A DNA stretch of 64,000 nucleotides from Serpens sp964410065 (lineage in GTDB: Bacteria; Pseudomonadota; Gammaproteobacteria; Pseudomonadales; Pseudomonadaceae), in the NCBI GenBank assembly GCA_964410065.1, contig CAYPFO010000001.1, positions 1-64,000 of the forward strand, in the 5' to 3' direction. The notes below the pieces were generated by a model. The model saw nothing but the letters and a program-made list of their open reading frames with translations, searched no databases and was not told where the DNA came from. Every line of letters starts with the position of its first letter. Position 1 is the first letter of the stretch. A program made the position numbers and the translations under genes. Shown here one piece after another: positions 26,366 through 35,022 of this stretch.

Positions 26366-27425
26366 TGTCCTGATCATGGCGGGTGGCACTGGCGGCCACG
26401 TATTCCCGGCGTTGGCCTGCGCGCGCGAGTTCCAAGCGCGTGGCTACCGTGTTCACTGGCTGGGTACCGCACGCGGCATTGAAAACCGCCTGGTGCCTGA
26501 AGCCAATCTGCCCCTGCACCTGATTGAGGTGAGCGGCCTGCGCGGCAAGGGTCTATTGGCGCTGCTCAAGGCGCCTGTGCAGTTGTTCAAGGCGCTGATG
26601 CAGGCCCGCGATCTGGTGCGTACGTTGCGCCCGGTGTGTGTGCTCGGCATGGGCGGTTATGTGACAGGCCCCGGGGGGCTGGCGGCCCGCCTGTGTGGCG
26701 TGCCCTTGATCATCCATGAGCAGAATGCTGTGGCCGGCACCGCCAACCGCAGCCTGGCGTTGTTTGCCCAGCGCATTTGCGAAGCCTTTCCCAACACGTT
26801 CGCGCGCAGCACCAAGCGCCGTACCACGGGTAATCCGGTGCGCAGCGAGCTGTTTCTTGACACGCCCCGCGCGCCGCTGGCCGGGCGCCCGGCCAATCTG
26901 CTGGTGCTGGGTGGCAGCCTGGGCGCCGAGCCCTTGAACAAGCTGGTACCGGCGGCGCTGTCGCATTTGCTGGAAGAAGAACGTCCGGCGGTTGTGCATC
27001 AGACCGGCGCCCAGCATGCCGAGATCACCCGGCAGCGTTATGCCGATGCTGGCCTCAAGGCTCATGTCGCGCCGTTTATCGAAGACATGGCCGGCGCTTA
27101 TGCCTGGGCCGATCTGGTGATCTGCCGCGCGGGCGCGCTGACCGTCAGCGAACTGGCCGCCGCCGGGCTGCCGGCCTTCCTGGTGCCGCTGCCCCATGCC
27201 ATTGATGACCACCAGACGCGCAATGCCGAATTCCTGGCCCGGGAGGGCGCTGCCGTCCTGCTGCCGCAAGCCACTACTGATGCGGCCGCGCTGGCCGCGC
27301 AGCTGAACGAGGTGCTGATGCAACCGCAACGACTCGATGCCATGGGCACCATTGCCCGCGATCTGGCCATGCCCGATGCCACCCGTCGGGTGGTGGATAT
27401 TTGCCTGGAGGTGGCCCGTGGCTAA
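26355..27425 (+). CDS. murG: lipid II synthase MurG (GlcNAc transferase)
   Basis: A 356-residue GT28 enzyme at the inner face of the membrane that adds GlcNAc to lipid I. The N-terminal glycine-rich loop is VLIMAGGTGGHVFPALA. VLGMGGYVTGPGGLAA and the acceptor loop HEQNAVAGTANR follow. The UDP-GlcNAc site CRAGALTVSELAAAGLPA is near residue 260. It overlaps ftsW by 11 bases and murC by eight. Confidence 0.97.
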   Translation: MRGNVLIMAGGTGGHVFPALACAREFQARGYRVHWLGTARGIENRLVPEANLPLHLIEVSGLRGKGLLALLKAPVQLFKALMQARDLVRTLRPVCVLGMGGYVTGPGGLAARLCGVPLIIHEQNAVAGTANRSLALFAQRICEAFPNTFARSTKRRTTGNPVRSELFLDTPRAPLAGRPANLLVLGGSLGAEPLNKLVPAALSHLLEEERPAVVHQTGAQHAEITRQRYADAGLKAHVAPFIEDMAGAYAWADLVICRAGALTVSELAAAGLPAFLVPLPHAIDDHQTRNAEFLAREGAAVLLPQATTDAAALAAQLNEVLMQPQRLDAMGTIARDLAMPDATRRVVDICLEVARG

Positions 27426-28872
27426 ATCGCCCGCCGCTGCAAAGGCTGAAGTCAGGCGCATGCGCCGTATCCGGCGCATCCACTTCGTCGGTATCGGCGG
27501 GGCGGGCATGTGTGGCATCGCCGAGGTGCTGCTCAACATGGGCTACGAGGTTTCCGGATCGGATATCAAGGCTTCGCCGGTCACGATCCGGCTGGAAAGT
27601 TTCGGTGCCCATGTGTTTATCGGCCACCACGCGCAGAACGTCGAAGAAGCCGATGTGCTGGTAATTTCCAGCGCCGTCAATGAGAGCAACCCGGAGGTCG
27701 CCCACGCTCTGGAGCGTCGCATTCCCGTGGTCCCGCGTGCCGAGATGCTCGCCGAACTGATGCGCTACCGGCATGGCATCGCCGTGGCCGGTACCCATGG
27801 CAAGACCACCACCACCAGTCTGCTGGCCTCGGTGTTTGCCGCCGCCGGGCTGGACCCCACCTTCGTCATCGGTGGGCGCCTGAATGCCGCGGGAACCAAT
27901 GCCCAGTTGGGCGGCAGCCGTTTCTTGATCGCCGAAGCCGACGAGAGCGATGCCAGCTTCCTGCACCTGCAGCCGATGGTGTCGGTGGTGACCAACATCG
28001 ACGCCGACCACATGAGCACCTACGAAGGTGACTTCAACAAATTGAAGCGCACCTTCGTCGATTTCCTGCACAACCTGCCGTTCTACGGCCTGGCCGTGCT
28101 GTGCATCGATGATCCGGTGGTGCGCGAGATTCTTCCGCAGATCGCCCGACCGACCCTGACCTACGGCTTTACCGAGGACGCTGACCTGCGCGCGGTGGGC
28201 GTTCGTCAGGAAGGCATGCGCACCCACTTCACCGTGCTGCGCCACGGTCATGAGCCGCTGCCGGTGACCGTCAACATGCCGGGCAATCACAACGTGCTCA
28301 ATGCCCTGGCCACCATCGCCATCGCCACCGATGAAGGGATCAGCGATGACGCCATCGTTCAGGGGCTTTCCGGTTTCCAGGGCGTCGGTCGGCGTTTCCA
28401 GGTCTACGGCGAACTGCCGGTCGACGATGGCAGCGTGATGTTGGTCGACGATTACGGTCACCACCCACGCGAAGTGGCAGCAGTGATCAAGGCCGTGCGC
28501 GGTGGCTGGCCGGATCGCCGGCTGGTGATGGTCTACCAACCTCACCGTTTTTCTCGTACCCGCGATCTGTACGAGGATTTCGTGCAGGTGCTCGCCGAGA
28601 GCAATGTGTTGCTGCTGATGGAAGTCTTCCCGGCTGGGGAAGAGCCGATTCCCGGTGCCGACAGCCGCAATCTGTGCCACAGCATCCGCCAGCGCGGGCT
28701 GCTCGACCCGATTTACGTCGAGCGCGGCAGCGACTTGGCCCCTGTGCTCAAGCCGCTGCTGCGTGGCGGCGATATTCTGTTGTGCCAGGGCGCCGGTGAT
28801 ATCGGTGGGCTCGCACCGCACCTGTTCAGTCACCCGTTGTTCGCCGCAAGCGGCGAAGGAAGTGCGCAATGA
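27418..28872 (+). CDS. murC: UDP-MurNAc L-alanine ligase MurC
   Basis: A 484-residue ligase starting the stem peptide by adding L-Ala. Family marks are HFVGIGGAGMCGIAEVL near residue 20, the ATP loop VAGTHGKTTTTSLLASV near residue 122 and DDYGHHPREVAA near residue 343. The GTG 27418 start is inside the last codons of murG. It gives a short basic N-terminal extension (AKAEVRRMRRIRR) before the Rossmann domain, as in other pseudomonads. Confidence 0.96.
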   Translation: MAKSPAAAKAEVRRMRRIRRIHFVGIGGAGMCGIAEVLLNMGYEVSGSDIKASPVTIRLESFGAHVFIGHHAQNVEEADVLVISSAVNESNPEVAHALERRIPVVPRAEMLAELMRYRHGIAVAGTHGKTTTTSLLASVFAAAGLDPTFVIGGRLNAAGTNAQLGGSRFLIAEADESDASFLHLQPMVSVVTNIDADHMSTYEGDFNKLKRTFVDFLHNLPFYGLAVLCIDDPVVREILPQIARPTLTYGFTEDADLRAVGVRQEGMRTHFTVLRHGHEPLPVTVNMPGNHNVLNALATIAIATDEGISDDAIVQGLSGFQGVGRRFQVYGELPVDDGSVMLVDDYGHHPREVAAVIKAVRGGWPDRRLVMVYQPHRFSRTRDLYEDFVQVLAESNVLLLMEVFPAGEEPIPGADSRNLCHSIRQRGLLDPIYVERGSDLAPVLKPLLRGGDILLCQGAGDIGGLAPHLFSHPLFAASGEGSAQ

Positions 28873-29816
28873 GTGCCGCCTTGCAAACCACTCTCGACCC
28901 GCAGGTGTTCGGTCGCGTTGCCGTGTTGTTTGGCGGCAAGAGTGCCGAGCGGGACGTTTCCCTTAAATCCGGCGCTGCGGTGCTGGAAGCCTTGCAGCAG
29001 GCAGGTGTGGATGCCTTCGGTATCGATGTCGGCGATGACTTTCTGCAGCGCCTGGGCAGCGAGAGGATCGACCGGGCCTTTATCGTCCTGCACGGGCGCG
29101 GCGGCGAAGACGGCAGTATGCAAGGCCTGCTGGAGTGCCTGGGCATCCCCTACACCGGCAGTGGCGTGCTGGCCTCGGCACTGGCCATGGACAAGCTGCG
29201 CACCAAGCAGGTGTGGCAGAGCCTGGGTCTGTCGACCCCGCGCCATGCGGTGCTGCGCAGTGAAGATGATTGCCGGGCTGCCGCCGAGGAGCTGGGCTTC
29301 CCGTTGATCGTCAAGCCGGCCCATGAAGGCTCCAGCATCGGGATGGCCAAGGTGACGAATACCGAGGGCCTCATTAGCGCCTGGCGTGACGCCAATACCT
29401 ATGACAGCCAGGTGCTGGTCGAGCAATGGATCCAGGGTCCGGAATTCACCATCGCCATGCTGCGCGGCGAGGTTTTGCCGCCCATTGCACTGGGCACCCC
29501 CAATACCTTTTATGACTACGAGGCAAAATACCTCTCCAACGACACCCAGTACCGCATTCCCTGCGGCCTCGATGCCGAGAAGGAAGCCGAGCTGCGTGAA
29601 CTGACTGCCCAGGCCTGCGCGGCGGTCGGCACCCAGGGCTGGGCCCGGGCCGATGTGATGCAGGATGCCGAGGGAAAATTCTGGCTGTTGGAAGTCAACA
29701 CCGTGCCGGGTATGACCGACCACAGCCTGGTGCCCATGGCGGCTCGGGCGGCAGGTCTGGACTTCCAGCAACTGGTATTGAGCATTCTGGCCGACAGCTT
29801 GGAAGCAAGGGGCTGA
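28869..29816 (+). CDS. ddlB: D-alanine-D-alanine ligase DdlB
   Basis: A 315-residue ATP-grasp enzyme making the D-Ala-D-Ala dipeptide used by MurF. VAVLFGGKSAERDVSLKSG marks the N-terminus, LHGRGGEDGSMQGLLE is near residue 78, KPAHEGSSIGMAKV near residue 152 and the metal-binding EVNTVPGMTDHSLVP near residue 276. It is translationally coupled to murC by a four-base overlap, and ftsQ follows one base after its stop. Confidence 0.96.
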   Translation: MSAALQTTLDPQVFGRVAVLFGGKSAERDVSLKSGAAVLEALQQAGVDAFGIDVGDDFLQRLGSERIDRAFIVLHGRGGEDGSMQGLLECLGIPYTGSGVLASALAMDKLRTKQVWQSLGLSTPRHAVLRSEDDCRAAAEELGFPLIVKPAHEGSSIGMAKVTNTEGLISAWRDANTYDSQVLVEQWIQGPEFTIAMLRGEVLPPIALGTPNTFYDYEAKYLSNDTQYRIPCGLDAEKEAELRELTAQACAAVGTQGWARADVMQDAEGKFWLLEVNTVPGMTDHSLVPMAARAAGLDFQQLVLSILADSLEARG

Positions 29817-29817
29817 C

Positions 29818-30681
29818 ATGGGCGCTTTCCAGCTTCGTCACCCGTCGCCCGCAACCGGCCGCAAGCCGGTCCCCCGGGGCGCCAGTCGCCCGGTGGCCCG
29901 CGAGCCGCTACGGGCACGCTTGCCGAAGCTGGCGCCGCAGACACTCAAGCGTCTCGGCTGGATCCTGGTGCTGGTGGCGTTGGTATGGAGCGGCCAGGAG
30001 CTGGCCCCGCGCCTGTTGCCTTATATCGACCGGCCGATTGCCAAGGTCGGGATCAGCGGGGAACTCAACTACACCAGCGCGCAGGCCGTCGAGCAACGCA
30101 TCGAGCTCTTTGTCGACAGTAGCTTCTTCAACCTGGACCTCACCGGTATGCGCGCCGCGCTGGAAAGCATGCCGTGGATCGCCAGTGCGGAAGTCCGGCG
30201 CATCTGGCCGGATCAGGTACAGATCCAGTTGCACGAATACCTGCCGATTGCCCGCTGGGGCGAGGAAGCGCTGCTCAACAACCAGGGCGAGGCATTCGTA
30301 CCGCGTGAGCTGAGCAGTTACCACTACCTACCGCAGTTGCACGGCCCAGAGCGGGCCAAGCAGCGAATCATGCAGCACTACCAGGTGCTGAGCCAGATGC
30401 TGCGCCCATTGGGGTTCAGCATCCGCCGCCTGGAATTGCGCGAGCGCGGCAGCTGGTTCGTGTCGCTAGGGTCGGGTGAGGCGGGACCCTCCATCGAGCT
30501 CTTGCTCGGGCGCGATCACATCGTGGAAAAAGTCCATCGCCTGGTGGCCATTTATGACAAGGCCCTGAAACCGCAGATAGCCAACATTGAGCGCATCGAC
30601 CTGCGTTATGCCAACGGCCTGGCCGTGGCATGGCGCGAGCCGGTGAGCGACACGGCCGCCTCTGGCCGCGCCGTGAATTGA
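29818..30681 (+). CDS. ftsQ: cell division protein FtsQ
   Basis: A 287-residue bitopic divisome protein. It has a basic, proline-rich cytoplasmic N-terminus of about 45 residues, longer than in E. coli, and one membrane helix (RLGWILVLVALVWSGQEL). Its periplasmic POTRA domain contains ISGELNYTSAQAVEQRI, and the C-terminal beta domain contains IERIDLRYANGLAVAW. It recruits FtsB/FtsL and couples synthesis to constriction. Confidence 0.95.
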   Translation: MGAFQLRHPSPATGRKPVPRGASRPVAREPLRARLPKLAPQTLKRLGWILVLVALVWSGQELAPRLLPYIDRPIAKVGISGELNYTSAQAVEQRIELFVDSSFFNLDLTGMRAALESMPWIASAEVRRIWPDQVQIQLHEYLPIARWGEEALLNNQGEAFVPRELSSYHYLPQLHGPERAKQRIMQHYQVLSQMLRPLGFSIRRLELRERGSWFVSLGSGEAGPSIELLLGRDHIVEKVHRLVAIYDKALKPQIANIERIDLRYANGLAVAWREPVSDTAASGRAVN

Positions 30682-30697
30682 GGAGAAGACAGCAGAT

Positions 30698-31945
30698 ATG
30701 TCAACTGTGCAGAGCGGCAAGATGATCGTCGGCCTGGACATCGGCACCTCCAAGGTGGTGGCGTTGGTTGGTGAAGTCGGCGATGACGGTCAGCTGGAGA
30801 TCGTCGGGATCGGCTCGCACCCTTCCCGTGGCCTGAAAAAAGGCGTGGTGGTGAATATCGAATCCACCGTGCAGTCGATCCAGCGGGCGGTTGAAGAGGC
30901 CCAGCAAATGGCGGGCTGCTACATCCACTCGGCCTTTGTCGGGCTGGCTGGCAACCATATTCGCAGCCTGAACTCCCACGGCATCGTGGCCATTCGTGAT
31001 CGCGAAGTGAGTACTGCGGACCTTGAGCGCGTGCTGGATGCCGCGCAGGCCGTGGCCATTCCTGCCGACCAGCGCGTATTGCACACGCTGCCGCAGGATT
31101 ACGTGATCGACAATCAGGAGGGTGTGCGCGAGCCCTTGGGCATGTCCGGCGTACGCCTGGAGGCCAAGGTGCATGTGGTCACCTGTGCGGTGAACTCCGC
31201 GCAGAACATCGAGAAATGCGTGCGCCGTTGCGGCCTGGAAGTCGACGACATCATTCTCGAGCAACTGGCCTCCGCCTACGCAGTGCTCACCGAGGATGAA
31301 AAAGAGTTGGGCGTGTGCCTGGTGGACATCGGGGGTGGTACTACCGACATCGCGATATTCACCGAAGGGGCGATTCGCCACACCGCCGTCATCCCCATTG
31401 CTGGCGACCAGGTCACAAATGACATCGCCATGGCCTTGCGCACACCGACGCAGTATGCCGAAGAGATCAAGATTCGATATGCTTGCGCGCTTGCCAATCT
31501 GGCTGGCGCTGGGGAAACCATCAAGGTGCCCAGTGTCGGTGATCGACCGCCGCGGGAATTGTCCCGCCAGGCATTGGCAGAAGTGGTCGAACCGCGCTAC
31601 GACGAACTTTTCACGCTGATTCAGGCCGAACTGCGGCGTAGTGGCTATGAGGACATGATCCCGGCCGGCATCGTCCTCACCGGTGGGACCGCGAAAATGG
31701 AAGGCGCAGTCGATCTGGCCGAAGAAATCTTTCACATGCCGGTACGTCTAGGCGTGCCCCATAGCGTCAAGGGACTGGCCAACGTGGTGCGCAACCCCAT
31801 TTATTCAACGGGCGTGGGCCTACTGCTCTACGGGCTGAAGAAGCAGGCTGACGGCTTCATCATGCCCAGCCCCGGTACGTTTGGCGAAGACGCCAGGATA
31901 CCTGTTCTGGAACGGATGAAGCGGTGGTTCCAGGGCAACTTCTGA
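30698..31945 (+). CDS. ftsA: cell division protein FtsA
   Basis: A 415-residue actin-like ATPase tethering FtsZ filaments to the membrane. Phosphate-binding motifs are IVGLDIGTSKVVALVGEV near residue 12 and CLVDIGGGTTDIAIF near residue 207. The 1C domain lies between them, and the C-terminal amphipathic membrane helix is PVLERMKRWFQGNF. It is 16 bases after ftsQ and has an AGGAGAAG ribosome binding site. Confidence 0.97.
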   Translation: MSTVQSGKMIVGLDIGTSKVVALVGEVGDDGQLEIVGIGSHPSRGLKKGVVVNIESTVQSIQRAVEEAQQMAGCYIHSAFVGLAGNHIRSLNSHGIVAIRDREVSTADLERVLDAAQAVAIPADQRVLHTLPQDYVIDNQEGVREPLGMSGVRLEAKVHVVTCAVNSAQNIEKCVRRCGLEVDDIILEQLASAYAVLTEDEKELGVCLVDIGGGTTDIAIFTEGAIRHTAVIPIAGDQVTNDIAMALRTPTQYAEEIKIRYACALANLAGAGETIKVPSVGDRPPRELSRQALAEVVEPRYDELFTLIQAELRRSGYEDMIPAGIVLTGGTAKMEGAVDLAEEIFHMPVRLGVPHSVKGLANVVRNPIYSTGVGLLLYGLKKQADGFIMPSPGTFGEDARIPVLERMKRWFQGNF

Positions 31946-31992
31946 CAAGCAGTAGCAGTAGGTAAAAACGAGAAGAGAGAGGAGAGGGAATC

Positions 31993-33186
31993 ATGTTCGA
32001 GCTCGTAGATAACGTTACGCAAAACGCGGTCATCAAGGTGATCGGCGTCGGTGGCGGTGGTGGTAATGCCGTCAATCACATGGTCCGCAGCAACATCGAA
32101 GGCGTCGAGTTCATCTGCGCCAACACCGATGCCCAGGCGTTGAAGAACATCGGTGCGCGCACCGTGTTGCAACTGGGCCGCAGCGTGACCAAGGGCCTGG
32201 GTGCAGGCACTAATCCGGAGATCGGTCGCCAGGCCGCACTGGAAGACCGCGAGCGCGTGGCCGAAGTACTGCAGGGCGCGGACATGGTGTTCATCACCAC
32301 AGGCATGGGCGGTGGTACCGGTACCGGTGCGGCGCCGATCATTGCGCAGGTGGCCAAGGAAATGGGCATCCTGACCGTCGCGGTGGTGACCCGTCCGTTC
32401 CCCTTCGAGGGCAAGAAGCGCATGCTGGTGGCTGATGAAGGCATTAGTCAGTTGGCCGAGTGCGTCGACTCGCTGATCACCATCCCCAACGAAAAGCTGC
32501 TGACCATCCTCGGCAAGGACGCAACCCTGCTGTCCGCGTTTGCCAAGGCTGACGACGTACTGTGCGGTGCGGTGCGCGGGATCTCCGACATCATGCTGCG
32601 AGAAGGTCTGATGAACGTCGACTTTGCGGACGTGAAAACCGTCATGGCGGAAATGGGCATGGCGATGATGGGCACCGGCAGTGCCAGCGGCCCGAATCGT
32701 GCTCGCGAAGCTACCGAGGCGGCGATCCGTAACCCGCTTCTCGAAGACGTCAACCTGCAGGGCGCCCGCGGCATCCTGGTGAACATCACCGCGGGTCTGG
32801 ACCTGTCCCTGGGCGAATACGCCACTGTGGGCGAGATCGTCAACGCTTTCGCTTCCGACAATGCCACCGTCAAGGTGGGCGCGGTGGTCGATCCGGATCT
32901 GCGTGATGAATTGCATGTCACCGTAGTCGCCACGGGCCTCGGTCCGGCCAAGGCTGAAAAGCCCGTCAAGGTGATCGACAACACGTTGCAGTCCAACGCC
33001 GCAGCAGCGTCTGCGCCGGGCGTTACGACTCAGCGAGGCGAGCCGGCGGCCGTTAACTATCGAGATCTGGAACGTCCTACGGTCATGCGCAATCAGGGCC
33101 AGGCTTCAATGGCGCCCAAGCATAATCCGCAGGAAGATCTGGATTACCTGGATATTCCAGCATTCCTTCGTCGTCAGGCCGATTGA
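31993..33186 (+). CDS. ftsZ: cell division protein FtsZ
   Basis: A 397-residue tubulin-like GTPase that forms the Z-ring. The GTP loop GMGGGTGTGAAPIIA is near residue 105, and the T7 synergy loop NVDFADVKTVM near residue 207. A variable linker (about 320-380) leads to the conserved C-terminal peptide LDIPAFLRRQ, which binds FtsA and ZipA. It is separated from ftsA by 47 bases with a purine-rich Shine-Dalgarno region (AGAGAGGAGAGGG). Confidence 0.98.
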   Translation: MFELVDNVTQNAVIKVIGVGGGGGNAVNHMVRSNIEGVEFICANTDAQALKNIGARTVLQLGRSVTKGLGAGTNPEIGRQAALEDRERVAEVLQGADMVFITTGMGGGTGTGAAPIIAQVAKEMGILTVAVVTRPFPFEGKKRMLVADEGISQLAECVDSLITIPNEKLLTILGKDATLLSAFAKADDVLCGAVRGISDIMLREGLMNVDFADVKTVMAEMGMAMMGTGSASGPNRAREATEAAIRNPLLEDVNLQGARGILVNITAGLDLSLGEYATVGEIVNAFASDNATVKVGAVVDPDLRDELHVTVVATGLGPAKAEKPVKVIDNTLQSNAAAASAPGVTTQRGEPAAVNYRDLERPTVMRNQGQASMAPKHNPQEDLDYLDIPAFLRRQAD

Positions 33187-33225
33187 CGGAGCTTATCAGG
33201 ATGATTTGCGTGTTCGGTATTCAGC

Positions 33226-33256
33226 AAAGGCCGGGTCTGCTATGATTTCGGCCTTT
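33226..33256 (+). promoter_or_regulatory. inverted repeat enclosing a TATGAT box upstream of lpxC
   Basis: AAAGGCCG (33226-33233) and CGGCCTTT (33249-33256) are perfect inverted arms. They flank TATGAT (33241-33246), a good -10 without a strong -35. The hairpin could attenuate transcription from ftsZ, or the element could be an lpxC promoter with an operator. Confidence 0.45.
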
Positions 33257-33296
33257 GTTGACAAGAAACGCATTCGCGCATAAAGCAGCCACTGTC

Positions 33297-34208
33297 ATGA
33301 TCAAACAACGCACTCTAAAGAACATTATCCGCGCCACCGGCGTGGGCTTGCATTCTGGGGAAAAGGTTTACCTGACCCTGAAGCCTGCACCTGTGGACAC
33401 CGGCATCGTGTTCCGTCGCGTCGACCTCGATCCCGTCGTGGACATCTGCGCACGGGCAGAAAATGTCGGCGAAACCACCATGTCCACCACGCTTTATAAC
33501 GGCGATGTCAAGGTCGACACCGTGGAACACCTGCTCTCGGCAATGGCCGGGCTGGGCATCGACAATGCTTATGTCGAACTGTCCGCCTCGGAAGTGCCGA
33601 TCATGGATGGCAGTGCGGGGCCCTTCGTCTTTCTGATTCAGTCTGCTGGCCTGCAAGAGCAGGACGCACACAAGAAGTTCATTCGCATCAAGCGCGAGAT
33701 CACCGTTCAAGACGGCGACAAGCGCGCGACCTTCGTGCCTTTTGAAGGCTTCAAGGTCAGCTTCGAGATCGATTTCGATCATCCGGTTTTCCGTGGGCGC
33801 ACCCAGACGGCGAGCGTGGATTTCTCCAGCACGTCGTTCGTCAAGGAGGTCAGCCGTGCGCGGACCTTTGGGTTCATGCGTGACATCGAGTTTTTGCGTT
33901 CCCACAACCTTGCCTTGGGTGGCAGTGTCGAGAACGCGATCGTGGTTGATGAAAACCGTGTCCTCAACGAGGACGGTTTGCGTTACGAAGATGAATTCGT
34001 CAAACACAAGATTCTGGATGCCATTGGCGACCTTTATCTGCTGGGCAACAGTCTGATTGGCGAGTTCCGTGGCTATAAATCCGGCCATGCGCTGAATAAC
34101 CAGCTGTTGCGTGCGCTGATCGCACAAAAAGATGCCTGGGAAGTTGTCACCTTCGATGATACGAAGGATGCACCGATTTCCTATATGCGTCCGGCTGCTG
34201 CTGTCTGA
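33297..34208 (+). CDS. lpxC: UDP-3-O-acyl-N-acetylglucosamine deacetylase LpxC
   Basis: A 303-residue zinc amidase, the committed step of lipid A synthesis. The start matches the family N-terminus MIKQRTLKNIIRATGVGLHSG. Zinc and catalytic residues are in TVEHLLSAMAGL near residue 78 and FVKHKILDAIGDLYLLG near residue 237. It is the last gene of the dcw block, with its own intergenic spacer after ftsZ, so it may also be expressed separately. Confidence 0.97.
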   Translation: MIKQRTLKNIIRATGVGLHSGEKVYLTLKPAPVDTGIVFRRVDLDPVVDICARAENVGETTMSTTLYNGDVKVDTVEHLLSAMAGLGIDNAYVELSASEVPIMDGSAGPFVFLIQSAGLQEQDAHKKFIRIKREITVQDGDKRATFVPFEGFKVSFEIDFDHPVFRGRTQTASVDFSSTSFVKEVSRARTFGFMRDIEFLRSHNLALGGSVENAIVVDENRVLNEDGLRYEDEFVKHKILDAIGDLYLLGNSLIGEFRGYKSGHALNNQLLRALIAQKDAWEVVTFDDTKDAPISYMRPAAAV

Positions 34209-34237
34209 TTCCCTGATTTCCTCCTTCTCTTTTGTTT

Positions 34238-34265
34238 GGCCACCTTATTAGGTGGCCTTTTTTTT
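34238..34265 (+). terminator. intrinsic terminator of lpxC
   Basis: An eight-base perfect stem (34238-34245 with 34250-34257, loop TATT) is followed by eight T residues. It closes the dcw-lpxC transcription unit. Confidence 0.92.
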
Positions 34266-34319
34266 GCCTTATGGCAGCGTTGTGGTCGGACAGATGGGTG
34301 GTCTGACGCTCGCGGGGAT

Positions 34320-34386
34320 CGATCGCCCTAATGGGCTATCGAGGACTCATATCTCTGCGGCAAAAGCGGGCCGTTTATTGCCGCAG
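34320..34386. other. two successive hairpins in the lpxC-dciA spacer
   Basis: Beyond the lpxC terminator the spacer of about 220 bases holds no gene I can support. Near 34320-34342 CGATCGCCC/GGGCTATCG form a stem with one mismatch. At 34355-34363 and 34378-34386 CTGCGGCAA/TTGCCGCAG form a perfect stem with a 14-base loop. Neither has a T tract. They may belong to a small RNA or to the 3' end of dciA mRNA. Confidence 0.35.
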
Positions 34387-34487
34387 GCGGTGAGAAATTG
34401 CCTTGGTGGCCCTTGGTCAGGACGGCGGTATCCGCCGAGTGTCTAATTGCTATCATGGTCTTTTTCTTGCATGATCGTATTGTGCTA

Positions 34488-34949
34488 TCACGTCTGGTCG
34501 GGTTTTTTGACACGACTTGCCAGGCGTTCCAGGGCTTCTCGCAGTTTTGGGTCATCAATGGCTGCGGCGGTTTCCTGAATGTTGCGTGCGGCAAAAAGAG
34601 TCAGTTCCGGGGTGTGACCGGGTGCACGGTTTGAGGTGTGAGGTGGTTGCACCTTGAAGAGGATTCTCGTTAGGTTCGCGAACTCTTCGCACGCCTGCAA
34701 TTGGCGCATCAAGCGACGTTGTTGATAACGCAAGCGAGTGGCCCAGTGGCCGTCGGTAACGATCAGCAACAGGCAGCCCTCTCGCCAGGAAGCGACACGG
34801 CAGTGTTCGCGGGCTGCGGGCTGTAGCTGGCTTTCCAGTAGACGCTGAAGGTTAGAGAGCCGTTGGGCTTCGCCAAACAGCGCTTTCAGGGGTTTCGCTT
34901 CGCGCAGGAGTGCAGCGGGAGCCCGGGCCGGCAAGGGACGAAAAGTCAT
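34488..34949 (-). CDS. dciA: DciA-family (DUF721) replicative helicase loader
   Basis: A 153-residue protein of the DUF721 family. DciA recruits and loads DnaB in the many bacteria that lack DnaC/DnaI. The folded core (residues about 15-105) shows LFGEAQRLSNLQRLLESQL and ASWREGCLLLIVTDGHWATRLRYQQRRLM, the usual pattern. The C-terminus is less conserved. ATG 34949 begins the family N-terminus (MTFRPLP); upstream frame extension was rejected. It is divergent from the M23 peptidase with 73 bases between. Confidence 0.85.
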   Translation of the reverse strand: MTFRPLPARAPAALLREAKPLKALFGEAQRLSNLQRLLESQLQPAAREHCRVASWREGCLLLIVTDGHWATRLRYQQRRLMRQLQACEEFANLTRILFKVQPPHTSNRAPGHTPELTLFAARNIQETAAAIDDPKLREALERLASRVKKPDQT

Positions 34950-35022
34950 GGCAGGACGCCTGATGTTGACAAAGGCGCATGGTAACAAAGCCAGGCAGCC
35001 GTATGCGTTACCAGGGGGATAT

